Part shown: piece after piece, positions 48,500-58,736 of the stretch
How the letters are laid out: each line of letters begins with the position of its first letter
Position numbering within the stretch: the stretch's first letter is position 1
Assembly: GCA_023334545.1 (NCBI GenBank)
Contig: JAADVB010000089.1
Location: 1 to 64,000 of the forward strand
Reading direction: 5' to 3'
DNA: 64,000 nt
Origin: Salisapilia sapeloensis
Taxonomy: Eukaryota; Oomycota; Peronosporomycetes; Peronosporales; Salisapiliaceae
Made by a program: the position numbers and the translations under genes
Notes under the pieces: generated by a model
The model's database searches: none
Told to the model about the DNA's origin: nothing
The model's input: only the letters and a program-made list of their open reading frames with translations

Positions 48500-50590
48500 A
48501 TGGCTTCACGAAGCGAGTCCCGAAGACGAGAGCAGGCAGCGCCATCTCGACCTGTCAAGCATCTCGGGGAGGTTGAAGATGATGATGAAGACGTTCAACT
48601 CTCTTCCTCTTCGTCACTTGCATCTTCTCAGTCGTTTAACGAAACACCGAATCAGGCATCTGAACGTGCACAGCAGGATCGAAGTAAGGCACATGAGGTA
48701 TCAAAAGAAGATCGGCAGCAAGTAGAGCAATCTGCAATCTCCTCCATCGTCTCATCCCGTAGTTCCAAGCAACCTGAACGGAGTAAAAAGTCTCGTGCAA
48801 GTAAGAAATGGTATGCTGATAGTGATTCGGACGAAGCGCTCGAGGCCATCACCGCCTCTCGATCTCTTCGACAGCGAAAGTCATCACGTAAACCATCTAT
48901 CTCTTCTCAAAAGCAGTCTCCACAGAGCGTACAAAGTGATTCCTTAAGCTCGGAGTCGAGATCACCGACGCCCAAGGCCAAAGTAGGTAAAATAGAAACG
49001 TCCATCGCCACGACCGGCGCTAGGAAGCAAGATAAAGTTGCAACTCCTCTCCAACGCGTCTTTGCGAAGACTCGTGTCCTATCTCCATTTAACTCTAAAT
49101 TCGCTCGAGATAAGAAATCTCCTGCAAATGTACCGAACATCGGTACACCTCGATCTCTTCCTTCTAATACGAATGACACACCTGCCGTACGTCCATCTCT
49201 CGTAACAGAGCGAAAGTCTCCTGCACTAACTCCTATCAACCGCCGTGTGGAGACACTCAAGCAATATCCGGATCCACTCGATCGAAATGCTGGTGGCTTC
49301 ACACCACCACGTGCTCGTGATATGAGTAAAAGCCCAGCAGGCGCAACACCTATCGGTACTCCCATGTCCAATCGACGGTACAGTCAAGATGTCGTTAGTC
49401 CCTCGGCTCATCGAGGTCGGACGACTGGTGCTAAGGTCGGAGAGGACGGCAGTGGAGTCCTACTGGAAGGATGGCTTCGACAGAAACAACGTCGAGGCGT
49501 CAAAGGGTTCAAGAAATGGAACTCGAGATACTTTGTCCTGTACGCAGCGACGAGTGAGATCCGGTACTACACCGACGTCGTCCAGTCGGCATGGGGTCCC
49601 ATTCCCTTAGGTGAGATCGGTTCCATCTCGCTGCGACTCATCCAGCGCATCGGGAAGCCTGGACATCCAAAATACAAAGGCTGTAGGTTTGACATCACCT
49701 GCCGTAATGCCTGGGGTACGCACTATGCCGAAGACTATGTATCGTCCGAAGAAGATGAGACACCAAAGGAAGGTGGGAAGAAGACGACACCAAAGACAAG
49801 AGTCTTTAGTCTCATGGCAGACAGCGCACAGACGTGTGTGACGTGGGTGAACACATTAGATTCTAGGTTAGTAAGAAGTGCTAGTAGTCCTCAAGTAGAG
49901 GTGAAAGAAAAGGATAAAAAAGTAATGACGGACCGAGTGGTCTGTCGACCGGGGGAGAGTGTCCCGAAACCTGTTGTTTGGTGCTTAAAGTACATTGATC
50001 AGGTGACGCCAGGTATCGAGACACCATCCTTCTATGAGCAAGAACCTCCTAAAGACCAGCTACAGGTATGTACACTGCATGTATCTATGCTATTGGAAAG
50101 CTTACGAGTAGCTTAGGCTGTGCTCGGGTACTTGAACGAGATATCGAAGGATAGTCCAGAGCCTACTGAAGACGAGATGGAACAAGTAGGAATGGACACG
50201 ATCATAGCTGGAGCCGTCGTCAAGACGTGGCTCAGACAGCTCGAGTCGCCGTTGATCCCCTTTCCGATGTATCAAGACTTTTCTCACTTGGCCAAGACGA
50301 CGCCACAACGCCAATTCGAGTCCAAACGAGAGCTCAAGGCACTCCTGCAAGCTCTACCGCAACGCAACTTGATCATGCTGGCAAGACTCCTCTTCCATCT
50401 AAACGATGTTCAGATGTATGCTTCGAAAAACAAACTCCCGGCAGATGTACTTGCGTCTCACTTTACCAACTATATCCTTCGTCCACAAGAACCAGGAGGA
50501 CATGAAGAAGCAGTGGAGAAGATGGTGGCAGAGATGATATTGCATGCTGATACGCTGATTGATATAAGCGAGGAAGAGCTAAGTAGTTGA
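48500..50590 (+). CDS. PH domain and RhoGAP-like protein, arginine finger missing
   Basis: Start at 48500 (MASRSESRRRE); a longer ORF from 48431 is less likely. Exons 48500-50065 and 50117-50590 (51-nt intron) give 679 residues. The first 310 residues are Ser-rich, basic and disordered. A PH domain runs from LLEGWLRQKQRRGVKGF to WVNTLDSRL (about residues 320-455), with a KKWNSRYFVLY core. The RhoGAP-like domain begins at VPKPVVWCLKYIDQ; the second exon carries AVVKTWLRQLESPLIPFPMYQDF and ends near TNYILRPQEP. The segment that should read (G/E)(I/L)FRxSG with the arginine finger is GIETPSFYEQEP. PH-RhoGAP proteins bind phosphoinositides and switch off Rho GTPases. Here GTPase binding may be kept while catalysis is lost. 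Confidence 0.85.
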
Positions 50591-50617
50591 AATGCATCTT
50601 TGAGAAAAATCGTTTGT

Positions 50618-50980
50618 CTATGCTGTATTGCTTTCTTGCATCGGCTGCACGTGCATCGAGACGAGATGCTTCCCTGGTACGAGTGTCATGCCCAAGTTTC
50701 GACTGGACATTTCGCTACTATCATCATCCAACACCTTTGGTGTGAACTCACGTGCTTCTGTTAAGATGACATTGCGCTGCTTGTCGAAACAATGGAATCG
50801 GCCGAGGATCCGGCGACCGTCCGCGATCTCCATGCGCACCATTCGACCTAGAAGTGCCATTGCTATGCGCGTTGCCTCACCGATCTTTGGTTGTGAGTCT
50901 TCGGACTGATAGGATAAAGAATTATCCGCCTGTAGCTGGGCTACAGCCTCTCCATTGTGCGATATGACGCCGTTCATCAT
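50618..50980 (-). CDS. NAA38: NAA38/LSMD1-type Lsm protein (NatC auxiliary subunit)
   Basis: A 120-residue ORF (two adjacent Met codons; the second at 50977 is also possible). An Sm-like fold is read from MALLGRMVRMEIADGRRILGRFHCFDKQRNVIL (Sm1), then a variable loop and LGMTLVPGKHLVSMHV (Sm2). The DGRRILG and VPGKHLVS segments match NAA38 (Mak31), which with NAA35 supports NAA30 in the NatC N-terminal acetyltransferase. The first 40 residues are disordered. It ends 27 bp from the RhoGAP stop, convergently. Confidence 0.82.
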   Translation of the reverse strand: MMNGVISHNGEAVAQLQADNSLSYQSEDSQPKIGEATRIAMALLGRMVRMEIADGRRILGRFHCFDKQRNVILTEAREFTPKVLDDDSSEMSSRNLGMTLVPGKHLVSMHVQPMQESNTA

Positions 50981-51213
50981 GCTACGTGACTTGTGTCCGA
51001 ATTTCGTGTCAGGTGGTATTATATAACATTATAAATAGATTCAGTACATAATAACTTTATGAACATGTTATAAGTAAAATAATAGCAGTGTAAAATAGGT
51101 AATTACTCGTCAATTAATTGGTTGACTACGTATGGTAGACCTTTGAAAAGAGAAAAGAAAGAAAAACTTTGACCAACTTTTGGACCACAAAAGAGATCAA
51201 GACCGAGAACAAA

Positions 51214-51600
51214 ATGTCATCGTGGTTCGGATTCGGAGGCAGCAAGCAGCCAGAGGAGCCTGCAACTAACTATGACGAGCCGATGTATGACTACGAGTCT
51301 ACTTCCACTGGCTTTGGTGCAGCCGCAGGTGGCTCTCCTCCGAGCTTGGGCAATGCCAGCGCCGGAATGCCCAGTGGTTCCCAAGAGGTGCAGCAAATGC
51401 TGATGGAAGAGCAGCAGCGCGCATTGATCCAACAGGCCATTGCCAAGATCACGAACATTGCCTGGGACAAGTGCAGTGCGACCAAGCCGGACCAGTCTCT
51501 CTCGAGCAAAGAGTCGGAATGCATTCGAAACGTCACGGCGGCATACCTCGACACGAGTGTCTTCGTCATGCGTCGTCTCAACAAGCCTGGCAGCGCGTAG
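51214..51600 (+). CDS. Small-Tim-like (Tim8/Tim13) protein with only half of the twin CX3C
   Basis: Start at 51214 (MSSWFGFGGS), since the longer frame begins with TTG. 128 residues: a Gly/Pro/Ser-rich 60-residue extension, then a Tim10/DDP-type helical hairpin. I see ITNIAWDKCS and SKESECIRNVTAAYLDTS, where small Tims have (I/L)..xCxxKC and CxxNCxxRYLD. Only the second Cys of the first pair and the first Cys of the second pair remain. The family chaperones proteins in the mitochondrial intermembrane space. The SLSSKE, YLDTS and FVMRRL positions match Tim8/13 well, so homology is likely. The long N-terminal extension is unusual. Confidence 0.75.
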   Translation: MSSWFGFGGSKQPEEPATNYDEPMYDYESTSTGFGAAAGGSPPSLGNASAGMPSGSQEVQQMLMEEQQRALIQQAIAKITNIAWDKCSATKPDQSLSSKESECIRNVTAAYLDTSVFVMRRLNKPGSA

Positions 51601-51649
51601 GCATCGAGATATAAAAAGAGAAACAGATAAAATCTTGCAACACTGCATT

Positions 51650-52242
51650 TTATACTACACTTTTACTAGTATAGACAAGCAGGTCGACATTATTGTACGG
51701 ACCTGACTCATGCTTTGCGACCGGCGTGACATTGTCTAGCCCCCATGTATTGCAAATCACTCGAAGTTTCGGGCTTTTGCGTAGTAAGTCGACCAGTTTG
51801 GGTGTCAATTGAGATAACGCCTCTGGAAGTAGGTACGTAACGATGACGGTAGCGTCGGAAAAGTCTCCTTCCATCAGATCAGCTTCCTCGACAGACACGA
51901 GATGCTCGAGCTTATGCTTAGCAACGGACGCGTGGAACGCTGCAATCAGATCTGGTTCAATCTCAATACCGCGGGCTCTTGCACCATACTTTAGCGCTGC
52001 TTCAATGCAAATACGTCCGTCACCACAGCCAAGATCGATGATTGTCTACTTATGATGCATTTGTCATTTTCGGTGGTGGACAAGAAGTTTCGAGTACGTA
52101 CGTCTTCAGGCGTCAATTGTGCAATCTCTACGACCTTCTGGACAACGTCATAATCGCTTTGGCATGGAGGAGCAAGAGAGTCGCCCTCTAGCCACATCCC
52201 ATCAAGTGGATTGCCTTCATCTTCGCTGGAAGACCCGGGCAT
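51650..52242 (-). CDS. Class I SAM methyltransferase, FAM173-like
   Basis: Exon 1 52242-52102 and exon 2 52045-51650 (56-nt intron) give 178 residues. The join is LTPED-TIIDLGCGDGRICIEAA, restoring motif I (DLGCGDGR). Motif II/III-like segments follow: GIEIEPDLI and LMEGDFSDATVIVTYLLPEAL. The compact size, the VVQKVVEIAQLTPED helix before motif I and the YLLPE strand recall FAM173/ATPSCKMT-type lysine methyltransferases, but a more general small methyltransferase is possible. No mitochondrial targeting sequence is obvious. Its stop lies 49 bp from that of the Tim-like gene. Confidence 0.75.
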
Positions 52243-52602
52243 GCTCGATCAATGGGCTGTAGCCACTTTTTGTCCAATAGCGTTTGTTGTGAAAGACATA
52301 CGTAAAGGTAGTTTATTGTTGGATCGTCAAGAGACACAAACACTTCAACGTACATCTACCGAGTCAAGTAGCTCAGATGATGTGAAAGGCCTACAATAGT
52401 GATGGCATCCCACTTTTTTACGAAGTAGAAGCTACAAGATGATGTAGCAATTTCATCTAAAATGAGGCTAAAGTAGTTTGTGATCTTATTAGTTATACGG
52501 TTGGTCGTATGCGTACGAAGTGGTCATTAAAACTGACTATCGTATGAAGTCACTGTTCCTAGCACACACGAAAGCTTATGAAAGCTCTAGTTTAATGTCT
52601 CA
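52243..52602. other. Intergenic region
   Basis: 360 bp between divergent genes. A 62-codon ORF lies on the plus strand but has no features. Confidence 0.4.
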
Positions 52603-54000
52603 ATGCAACCAAATGTTTTGGTTTTCTCAATCAAGGTCATTGGATTTCAATTTGCATGTAGTCTCTTAAATGAGCTGTTCGACTCAAAATGCAGAAAAGA
52701 CATTGCAAAAGCCTCACCAGCTACTATTGTATTTGCTCTCCTTTGTATCATAGCTGTCTTGCAATTGTACAGGAAGTCTTCTGCTCTAGCGATGAAAAGG
52801 TTGGGCATAGAGTACTCGGGTGTCTACTCGACTTGCCACTTCATGGGAAAAGACAGTCAAGCGCTCGTCAATCCGAATCCCACACTCGAGACGTCTATTG
52901 CAGTGGATGCTGTGAGCTCGCCGTTTTCTATATCTCTAAGCAGTGAGCACAACATATCTCCGCCATCATCCAATGTTTCCGAATGCATGAGTGAACTCTT
53001 GCTAAGAGACACTTCGGTTGATCACAACCTCAGTTTTCTCGTAGCTGATCAAGAGACTCATCCGATTGAAAGAGACTACTACGCCGAAAGAACTGAGTGT
53101 CCAACACAACCTCACTTCATTTCTTCAGACGAAAACCTCATTCCTCCACTTTCAATTGGTCAAGCATACAGAAGCGACTACTACCAGGAATACTCTACGA
53201 TCGATACATCCAATCTAATGCCAATTCCATTTGAAGATGATCCAGAGGACCACACCACGCCTGTGCAGCAGCTGGAGGATAAGACCATCTTGCGTTACTT
53301 TCTCTTCACTCCACCTTCCGACGATGTCGATATCAAAGTCGAACGCACCGATGAGCACCCGATTGAATACTCCTTCTCCTATCCGATGCCTACTCCCTTG
53401 GATCAAGCCCTCGAACATGCGGATACTTATGAAAGCAAAGTGAAACGAGACATTGAGCCCTTTCAAGCTATGAAGGCTATGATACCTCCATTCGTCCCAG
53501 GCTATGGAAACCGATACTACCGCTCCAACAATGTCATTTCGCCCATGATCATCAACAGATCAGCCACTCTGCCAGTACCCATCGCAAAGAGCGAGCGCAC
53601 AATAAAATCGTCCAAGCTGTGCAATGCACCAGGCTGTACAAAGCGAGCTCAGACTGGAGGTCTATGCATTCGACACGGAGGAGGTAGAAGATGTAAGATC
53701 GAAGGGTGTCCAAAAGGAGCGCAAGCGACTGGCCGATGCAAACGTCATGGAGGTGGTGCTCGATGCACTCATCCAGGATGCACCAAAAGCAGTCAAGGCT
53801 CTGGATTCTGTCGTCCGCACGGTGGAGGCAAACGATGCAAGTACTTAGGCTGCAACAAAGGACAGCAGAAAGGTGGTTACTGTAGTCGACATGGTGGACA
53901 TCGCACATGTCAAGTGCGTGGATGTAACCTCAGTGATCGTGGCGGTGGCTACTGTTCACATCACAAGAGCCCGAGGTACTATTGGCAGAGTATGGAATAG
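52603..54000 (+). CDS. Protein with five Cys/His (WRKY19-type) repeats
   Basis: A 465-residue ORF. A hydrophobic segment lies at residues 42-57, after an uncertain start, so a later Met (near residue 64) is also possible. The middle 250 residues are acidic, Pro/Ser-rich and disordered. The C-terminus has five tandem units of about 24 residues with the pattern C-x4-C-x-K/L-x-x-Q/R-x-x-G-x-C-x-x-H-G-G-G. They begin at LCNAPGC, RCKIEGC, RCTHPGC, RCKYLGC and TCQVRGC. The Cys3His spacing suggests one zinc per unit. This repeat occurs in plant WRKY19-type proteins and in oomycete proteins of unknown role. A nuclear function is inferred. Confidence 0.75.
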   Translation: MQPNVLVFSIKVIGFQFACSLLNELFDSKCRKDIAKASPATIVFALLCIIAVLQLYRKSSALAMKRLGIEYSGVYSTCHFMGKDSQALVNPNPTLETSIAVDAVSSPFSISLSSEHNISPPSSNVSECMSELLLRDTSVDHNLSFLVADQETHPIERDYYAERTECPTQPHFISSDENLIPPLSIGQAYRSDYYQEYSTIDTSNLMPIPFEDDPEDHTTPVQQLEDKTILRYFLFTPPSDDVDIKVERTDEHPIEYSFSYPMPTPLDQALEHADTYESKVKRDIEPFQAMKAMIPPFVPGYGNRYYRSNNVISPMIINRSATLPVPIAKSERTIKSSKLCNAPGCTKRAQTGGLCIRHGGGRRCKIEGCPKGAQATGRCKRHGGGARCTHPGCTKSSQGSGFCRPHGGGKRCKYLGCNKGQQKGGYCSRHGGHRTCQVRGCNLSDRGGGYCSHHKSPRYYWQSME

Positions 54001-54150
54001 AACGAACGGATGTAGGACGCAATATGCGTATATAATGAGGATACTAGAAAGGATAGCAAGTAGCAAGAACCTCATATAATTGCTTATGGATGTTAAGTCT
54101 CATGTTCACTACACTTGATAACTAGTAGCGTTAATCATGGTTCGCAATGC

Positions 54151-56722
54151 CTATGTTTCGTCGCATTTGCGGTCTATTTCTCTTGATGACGCGAGAATGT
54201 CTTGCATACTCGAAGTAGCTTCCTTCAATAGCTGCTCGAATTCGTGTTCTATATCAGAGGCCCCACGTGTGTCCTCTTGGGAACTAGTAGATGTATGGGA
54301 TACCTTGGCTACCTCTTCATTCCATGACGTATGGCTACTGCGTGGTGCAAGGTAATACCCCTCTGGTTCCACTGGTAAGATCCTGGACTCTGCTTTGGCA
54401 AAGAGCATAGAGCACAGCTCTTTCAACATCTCTTCCAGCACAACAAAGGCACTGAATAGCGCGACTTCTTCCTCATCTTCCTCCACTTGCTCATCCACTA
54501 GAAGCTGACTTCGAACGCGTATCAGACGTTCCTCCCACCCTTCTAGCATCTGCATCTGTTCCCACGCAACAGCATACACCTCCTCCAGAATAGACCGAAC
54601 GCTCTGTCCTTCCTCTTTCTCTTCATATATATCAAACACAAGATCACCACACTCTTCTCTACTAGCTAAAGACGCCACGAGACCAGAGAGAGCAATGTTC
54701 TCCTCGACTGTGTTGGATAAAAAGTCCGCAAGACGATGAAAGACAAGCTCTAAGAAGACTTTGGAGTACCCTTCATCCTCCGTAGTAGACAGAAAGTCAC
54801 CATTGTTGATGATAGCAGGTGAGAAGGAAGGGATACCCATACTCAAGTTCAAGTCCTTCAACGTCTTTGAAGGAAGTGAGCGATTCGTTGGACTCATGAT
54901 GATCTGCATCATCTCTTCATCCTTCTTGTTCATCATTAACTTTTCTCTCGAAGAAGTTGAGAAAGCATCGTACTCGTCTTTATCATCATCCAAATACCAA
55001 TCCTCCCAACTGTTCTCATATGTCACTTCACTATCTTGTGGCAAACTTCTGCAAGCTGCATATTCTGCATCCGCAATATACGATAACAAGGACATGACTT
55101 GCTGTTCTCCATCTTGTGCGACGGGAATCTCGACATCTTCCATGTCTTGATCGAACCCACGCAGCTTCCACAAGTGTGCATTTGAGGCAATGGAAGAGTT
55201 TGGAAATCTAGATGCAAACCACATCGCATGATTTTTATGCGAAATCGATGCATCAGTACTACTAAAGCTATGCGTTTCTGTAGTCTTGGAACCAAGTAGC
55301 AAGGCATCGACTTTTGGATCGTTGAGCTCGAGAAGATGAGTGTACAGATCCATCGCAGCGATACTTTGCATCGTATTCTCTGATGTTATGCGACGACACA
55401 ATGTCATTGGCAGCGTTTTCTCACGGTTTGCGTCTTCATGAAGGAGAAACTGAAGGTAGATGCAAAGTAGAGGATTCGATGATGTGCTTGTGGAACATGA
55501 TGATAGCTCTTCGAGCATCCGGTCAGCATACATCATCGCAGTTGTATTCAATTCGTCATTTGAGTGCAAGAGGATGGGAGCGACTACTGGCCATAGAAAT
55601 CGATCTTGGAATTGGACAAGTAGTTCTTCTGCTATCGACATTCCACCTCCTTCCTCATCTTCTAGCGTGAGCTGATACCTTGCGACCATGCACAAGGTAC
55701 AGCAAAAGCGTAGACGAACAGCTACAACTTGCATGTCATGAGCAATTGTTCGAGATTCCATCCTCGGTGCTACGGAGGGAGGTATGGAGGAGGAGAATAG
55801 TGATGGTGGCAACGTCTCAAAGGTTGATATGATCCCATCCAGGACATAGTGACAGAATGGAGTCAGTTGCAGGATGAATCGACAGAGAGATGGCTCTTGA
55901 ATCGAAGCAGCTATAGCCAAAGCTTCTCGACATTTCTCACCAATACTTCCTAATGCATACATATGTGGTAATAAAGCAGTGAAGAGCACGAGTTCAGGTA
56001 TTTCTCCATCCGAATTGGATCTAGGAGATACAGCCGGTTGAACGAGCGTTTCTCCATGTCGAAAGAAGAACTCGGTCTGAGCTGGATCCGACTGGAGTTT
56101 CTTCCAAAGGACGTTAAGTAGATGCACAAGGTGTTTTCGAACGATCGGATCCTCCACTTCTTTATGTGTGGCAGCATGAAGTAGATTGACGATCGAAAGA
56201 TGTACTTCACGCGCTGGTAAGATCGGGTAGGAGATCCTATTGATCATGTATCAATACGAGTTATATGATGGATATACAAAGTGCATACCGACTGAATAGA
56301 CAACCAGCAAATTGTAGAATTAGAGGCATAATATCCTTTGGATGATCTCGCTTTCCAGCGTCACACAGCATTGGGAGAATCTTTTCTTCTAATAAAAACT
56401 CGAGACACTCCCGAACGTGATGTTCCTGTCCTTGCTGTTTCAACTCGATCTTCTCACACACTGCTTCTTCAGCATGCAATAGCATGACTAGCTTCTGCAA
56501 CTCTTCCTGGATACTATAATGAAGTAATAACCTCCTTTGCTCATGCTCGTCGTAGCATCCATTGACCACCTCTAGTAGAAACCGAGCAATGATATCCCAT
56601 CGATGTTCAAACTCCTCCAAACGAGAGTTGAATACAGGTGGAGCTATGATACCTACAGCTTGTACAAGTGCATCTGATGCACGCACAGCAGCCTCCTTCA
56701 CTCGATCCGTGAACCAGCTCAT
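54151..56722 (-). CDS. FHIP (FAM160) Hook-interacting protein
   Basis: Exon 1 56722-56289 and exon 2 56236-54151 (52-nt intron) give 839 residues. An in-frame ATG nine codons upstream (56749) is possible. The protein is all-helical: MSWFTDRVKEAA, FEHRWDIIARFLLEVV, LEFLLEEKILPMLCDAG and GCLFSR-ISYPILPAREVHL, where the hyphen marks the splice. These match the N-terminal domain of FHIP (RAI16-like) proteins, which join FTS and Hook and recruit dynein to endosomes. The C-terminal part is acidic and Ser-rich. The promoter lies in 129 bp shared with the divergent gene at 56852. The intron join is phase-consistent. Confidence 0.72.
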
Positions 56723-56851
56723 ATCGACTGACGCCCATTGAGGATTCATGCTGCATGTCGTGCGAAAGTTGATACAATGTCGCTTCGAGAGAGCATACGA
56801 TTCGCAAGATAAAAACAGGAACAGGGAGCGGAGGGCCAAGCGTTTGGAGGT

Positions 56852-58651
56852 ATGCTGGTGCGAGGGATACTCCTACGTCCTGCAGTTCGATGGCGAACTC
56901 CTTGCACGATTCGAGCTGCCAGTGCTCTAAGCACACATACACAATCTACTATCTTGGAAGAAAATGCTGAAAAGCTTGAGGAACACAGGTCTCGATGCCA
57001 GCCTCATGCCATGACGCCACCTCACCAGCACCATAAGGCAGTAATAGCAAAAGTAAATGGATCTACCAATGCTACAGAAGTGAATGAATCTACAGAATCC
57101 ATTCAAGAGTCTCCAATTAAACTTGCAGGGTCAATTCCAGAGCAAGAAGCGCTTGATACAGCTCGAGACGGACTGAACAAGGTATGGGAAGACGCAAAAA
57201 AAGAGCAAGAGGACTTGGATCGTACGTTAAATCGCACTCGTACCTACCAGGCAAAAGAAAAGCAACGTATGAAAGCCTTGTCTCGATTATTGGACACGTA
57301 TCTTCGCAATTTAAACGTCCGAAAACAATTTGATGTCGTCGAAGCCGTCGCGTACTTATGGGAAGACGTCTTCCCTCAATTCAAAGGCAATTCCAGGCAT
57401 TTAAAGGTACTTTGTGACAACTACGCTTGGGCGTTAAATCAGCAGAAACGCTTCCATCAGACTATCGACGTCTTTGTCACGAAGCATTTCGCACGCAATC
57501 ATCCGTCTCGACCAATCTTCCTCTCTCGCAAGCTCTCCGACGCAGTCTTTCTCGCTTGTGGACACACTGGATCTTCGAAACAAGCCCTTGAGTTGTTACA
57601 AGCCCATCGACAACGAGAAACACCTCTCTCGAACGTTGCATACTTCCATCTCATCCATACTTTGCTTCGAGACGATGACTTTATCGATCTCGACTTGGTC
57701 CTCTCTCTATGTACAGAGCTTCATGAACGAACGCAGGAAGGTATTCCACTATCTCTCGTTCCACTTGTCCTTCAGTCAGCAGCTGAAAGTGGCGCATTGA
57801 ACAGGGCGATGGAGTTGTACGTTCATCCGCCAAATGCGCGCTTAGATACATACTCTATCTTTCGTTTCGAAATCGCTTTACAGAAACTAACGGATCGTCG
57901 TTGCTTTCGACAAGTACTTGTCATCTACCAAAAGCTCATGCGTACTGTCCCAATGGACGTCCAGAAACGTATATCGAAAGACTTGTTAAACCGATGTAGC
58001 ACGGACCTGGCACAACCATCCATCCTTTTCAAGATCCTAGATGTCATGCAAGAGCATGGCGTACGAACGAATGCTACAAGCACCATTTCGCTCTTCAAAG
58101 CACTGTTCGAGCATCATCACTTTGCTTCAATCGATGCTTTTGAAGCATTTGTCGAACAGTACGATCGTGTCTTTCGCATGAACTCTTTCCTTGTCTCGGA
58201 AGCTGCCATCGCGGCAGCTCAAGTCAAGGACAGTCAGATGGTGGAACAAGTACTAGGCTTTGCGTTGGAACGAGAGATCTTTATCAAATACGCAGCCTTA
58301 GAACAAGCCATCGCGTGCTTTTATAAACTCAAGACGAACGATAGCATGGTTTTCGTAGCCGATATGGTCAAGTTCTTGCGTCGGAATCAACACATTCCAC
58401 TTGGTGTCGCCGTGTGTGAGATGGGCATGATGGCCAATGCAGCTCTAGGTCGAGACCAAGAAGTCGTGCTCGTGTTTGAAGACTTTGCGTCGAGAGATGG
58501 GGAGAACCAACGTGTTGTCTATCGAAGTCGAATGCTCGAACAGGCAGAACGGGCGTACATTCGTCTCAATCAACTAGAGGAAGCAAGTGCCGTTCGACAG
58601 CTTTTGAATCGTACGAAAGATGACGTCGTGTTGCCGGATGAAAGGAGGTAG
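56852..58651 (+). CDS. Mitochondrial helical-repeat (PPR/TPR-like) protein
   Basis: An intronless ORF of 599 residues. The first 30 residues are Arg/Ala/Ser-rich and lack acidic residues (MLVRGILLRPAVRWRTPC), as in a mitochondrial presequence. From about residue 140 on the protein is a series of 30-40-residue helical pairs, for example LSRKLSDAVFLACGHTGSSKQALELLQAH and MEQAERAYIRLNQLEEASAVRQLL-type units, similar to PPR or TPR arrays. No catalytic domain is seen. PPR proteins usually act in organelle RNA processing; this one is degenerate and the role is not clear. Divergent promoter with the FHIP gene. Confidence 0.6.
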   Translation: MLVRGILLRPAVRWRTPCTIRAASALSTHTQSTILEENAEKLEEHRSRCQPHAMTPPHQHHKAVIAKVNGSTNATEVNESTESIQESPIKLAGSIPEQEALDTARDGLNKVWEDAKKEQEDLDRTLNRTRTYQAKEKQRMKALSRLLDTYLRNLNVRKQFDVVEAVAYLWEDVFPQFKGNSRHLKVLCDNYAWALNQQKRFHQTIDVFVTKHFARNHPSRPIFLSRKLSDAVFLACGHTGSSKQALELLQAHRQRETPLSNVAYFHLIHTLLRDDDFIDLDLVLSLCTELHERTQEGIPLSLVPLVLQSAAESGALNRAMELYVHPPNARLDTYSIFRFEIALQKLTDRRCFRQVLVIYQKLMRTVPMDVQKRISKDLLNRCSTDLAQPSILFKILDVMQEHGVRTNATSTISLFKALFEHHHFASIDAFEAFVEQYDRVFRMNSFLVSEAAIAAAQVKDSQMVEQVLGFALEREIFIKYAALEQAIACFYKLKTNDSMVFVADMVKFLRRNQHIPLGVAVCEMGMMANAALGRDQEVVLVFEDFASRDGENQRVVYRSRMLEQAERAYIRLNQLEEASAVRQLLNRTKDDVVLPDERR

Positions 58652-58736
58652 TAATAGAGTCTGGTTTGTCAATCATCTTTTTCTACGTCTTGTGAGACCA
58701 TGGGATCATCGTCTTCGTGTATTATTCTAAGAGAGG

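Noticed and set aside
48199-48558. Minus-strand ORF of 119 codons upstream of the RhoGAP gene
   Set aside because: It overlaps the 5' end of a well-supported gene, and the protein has no recognisable features.
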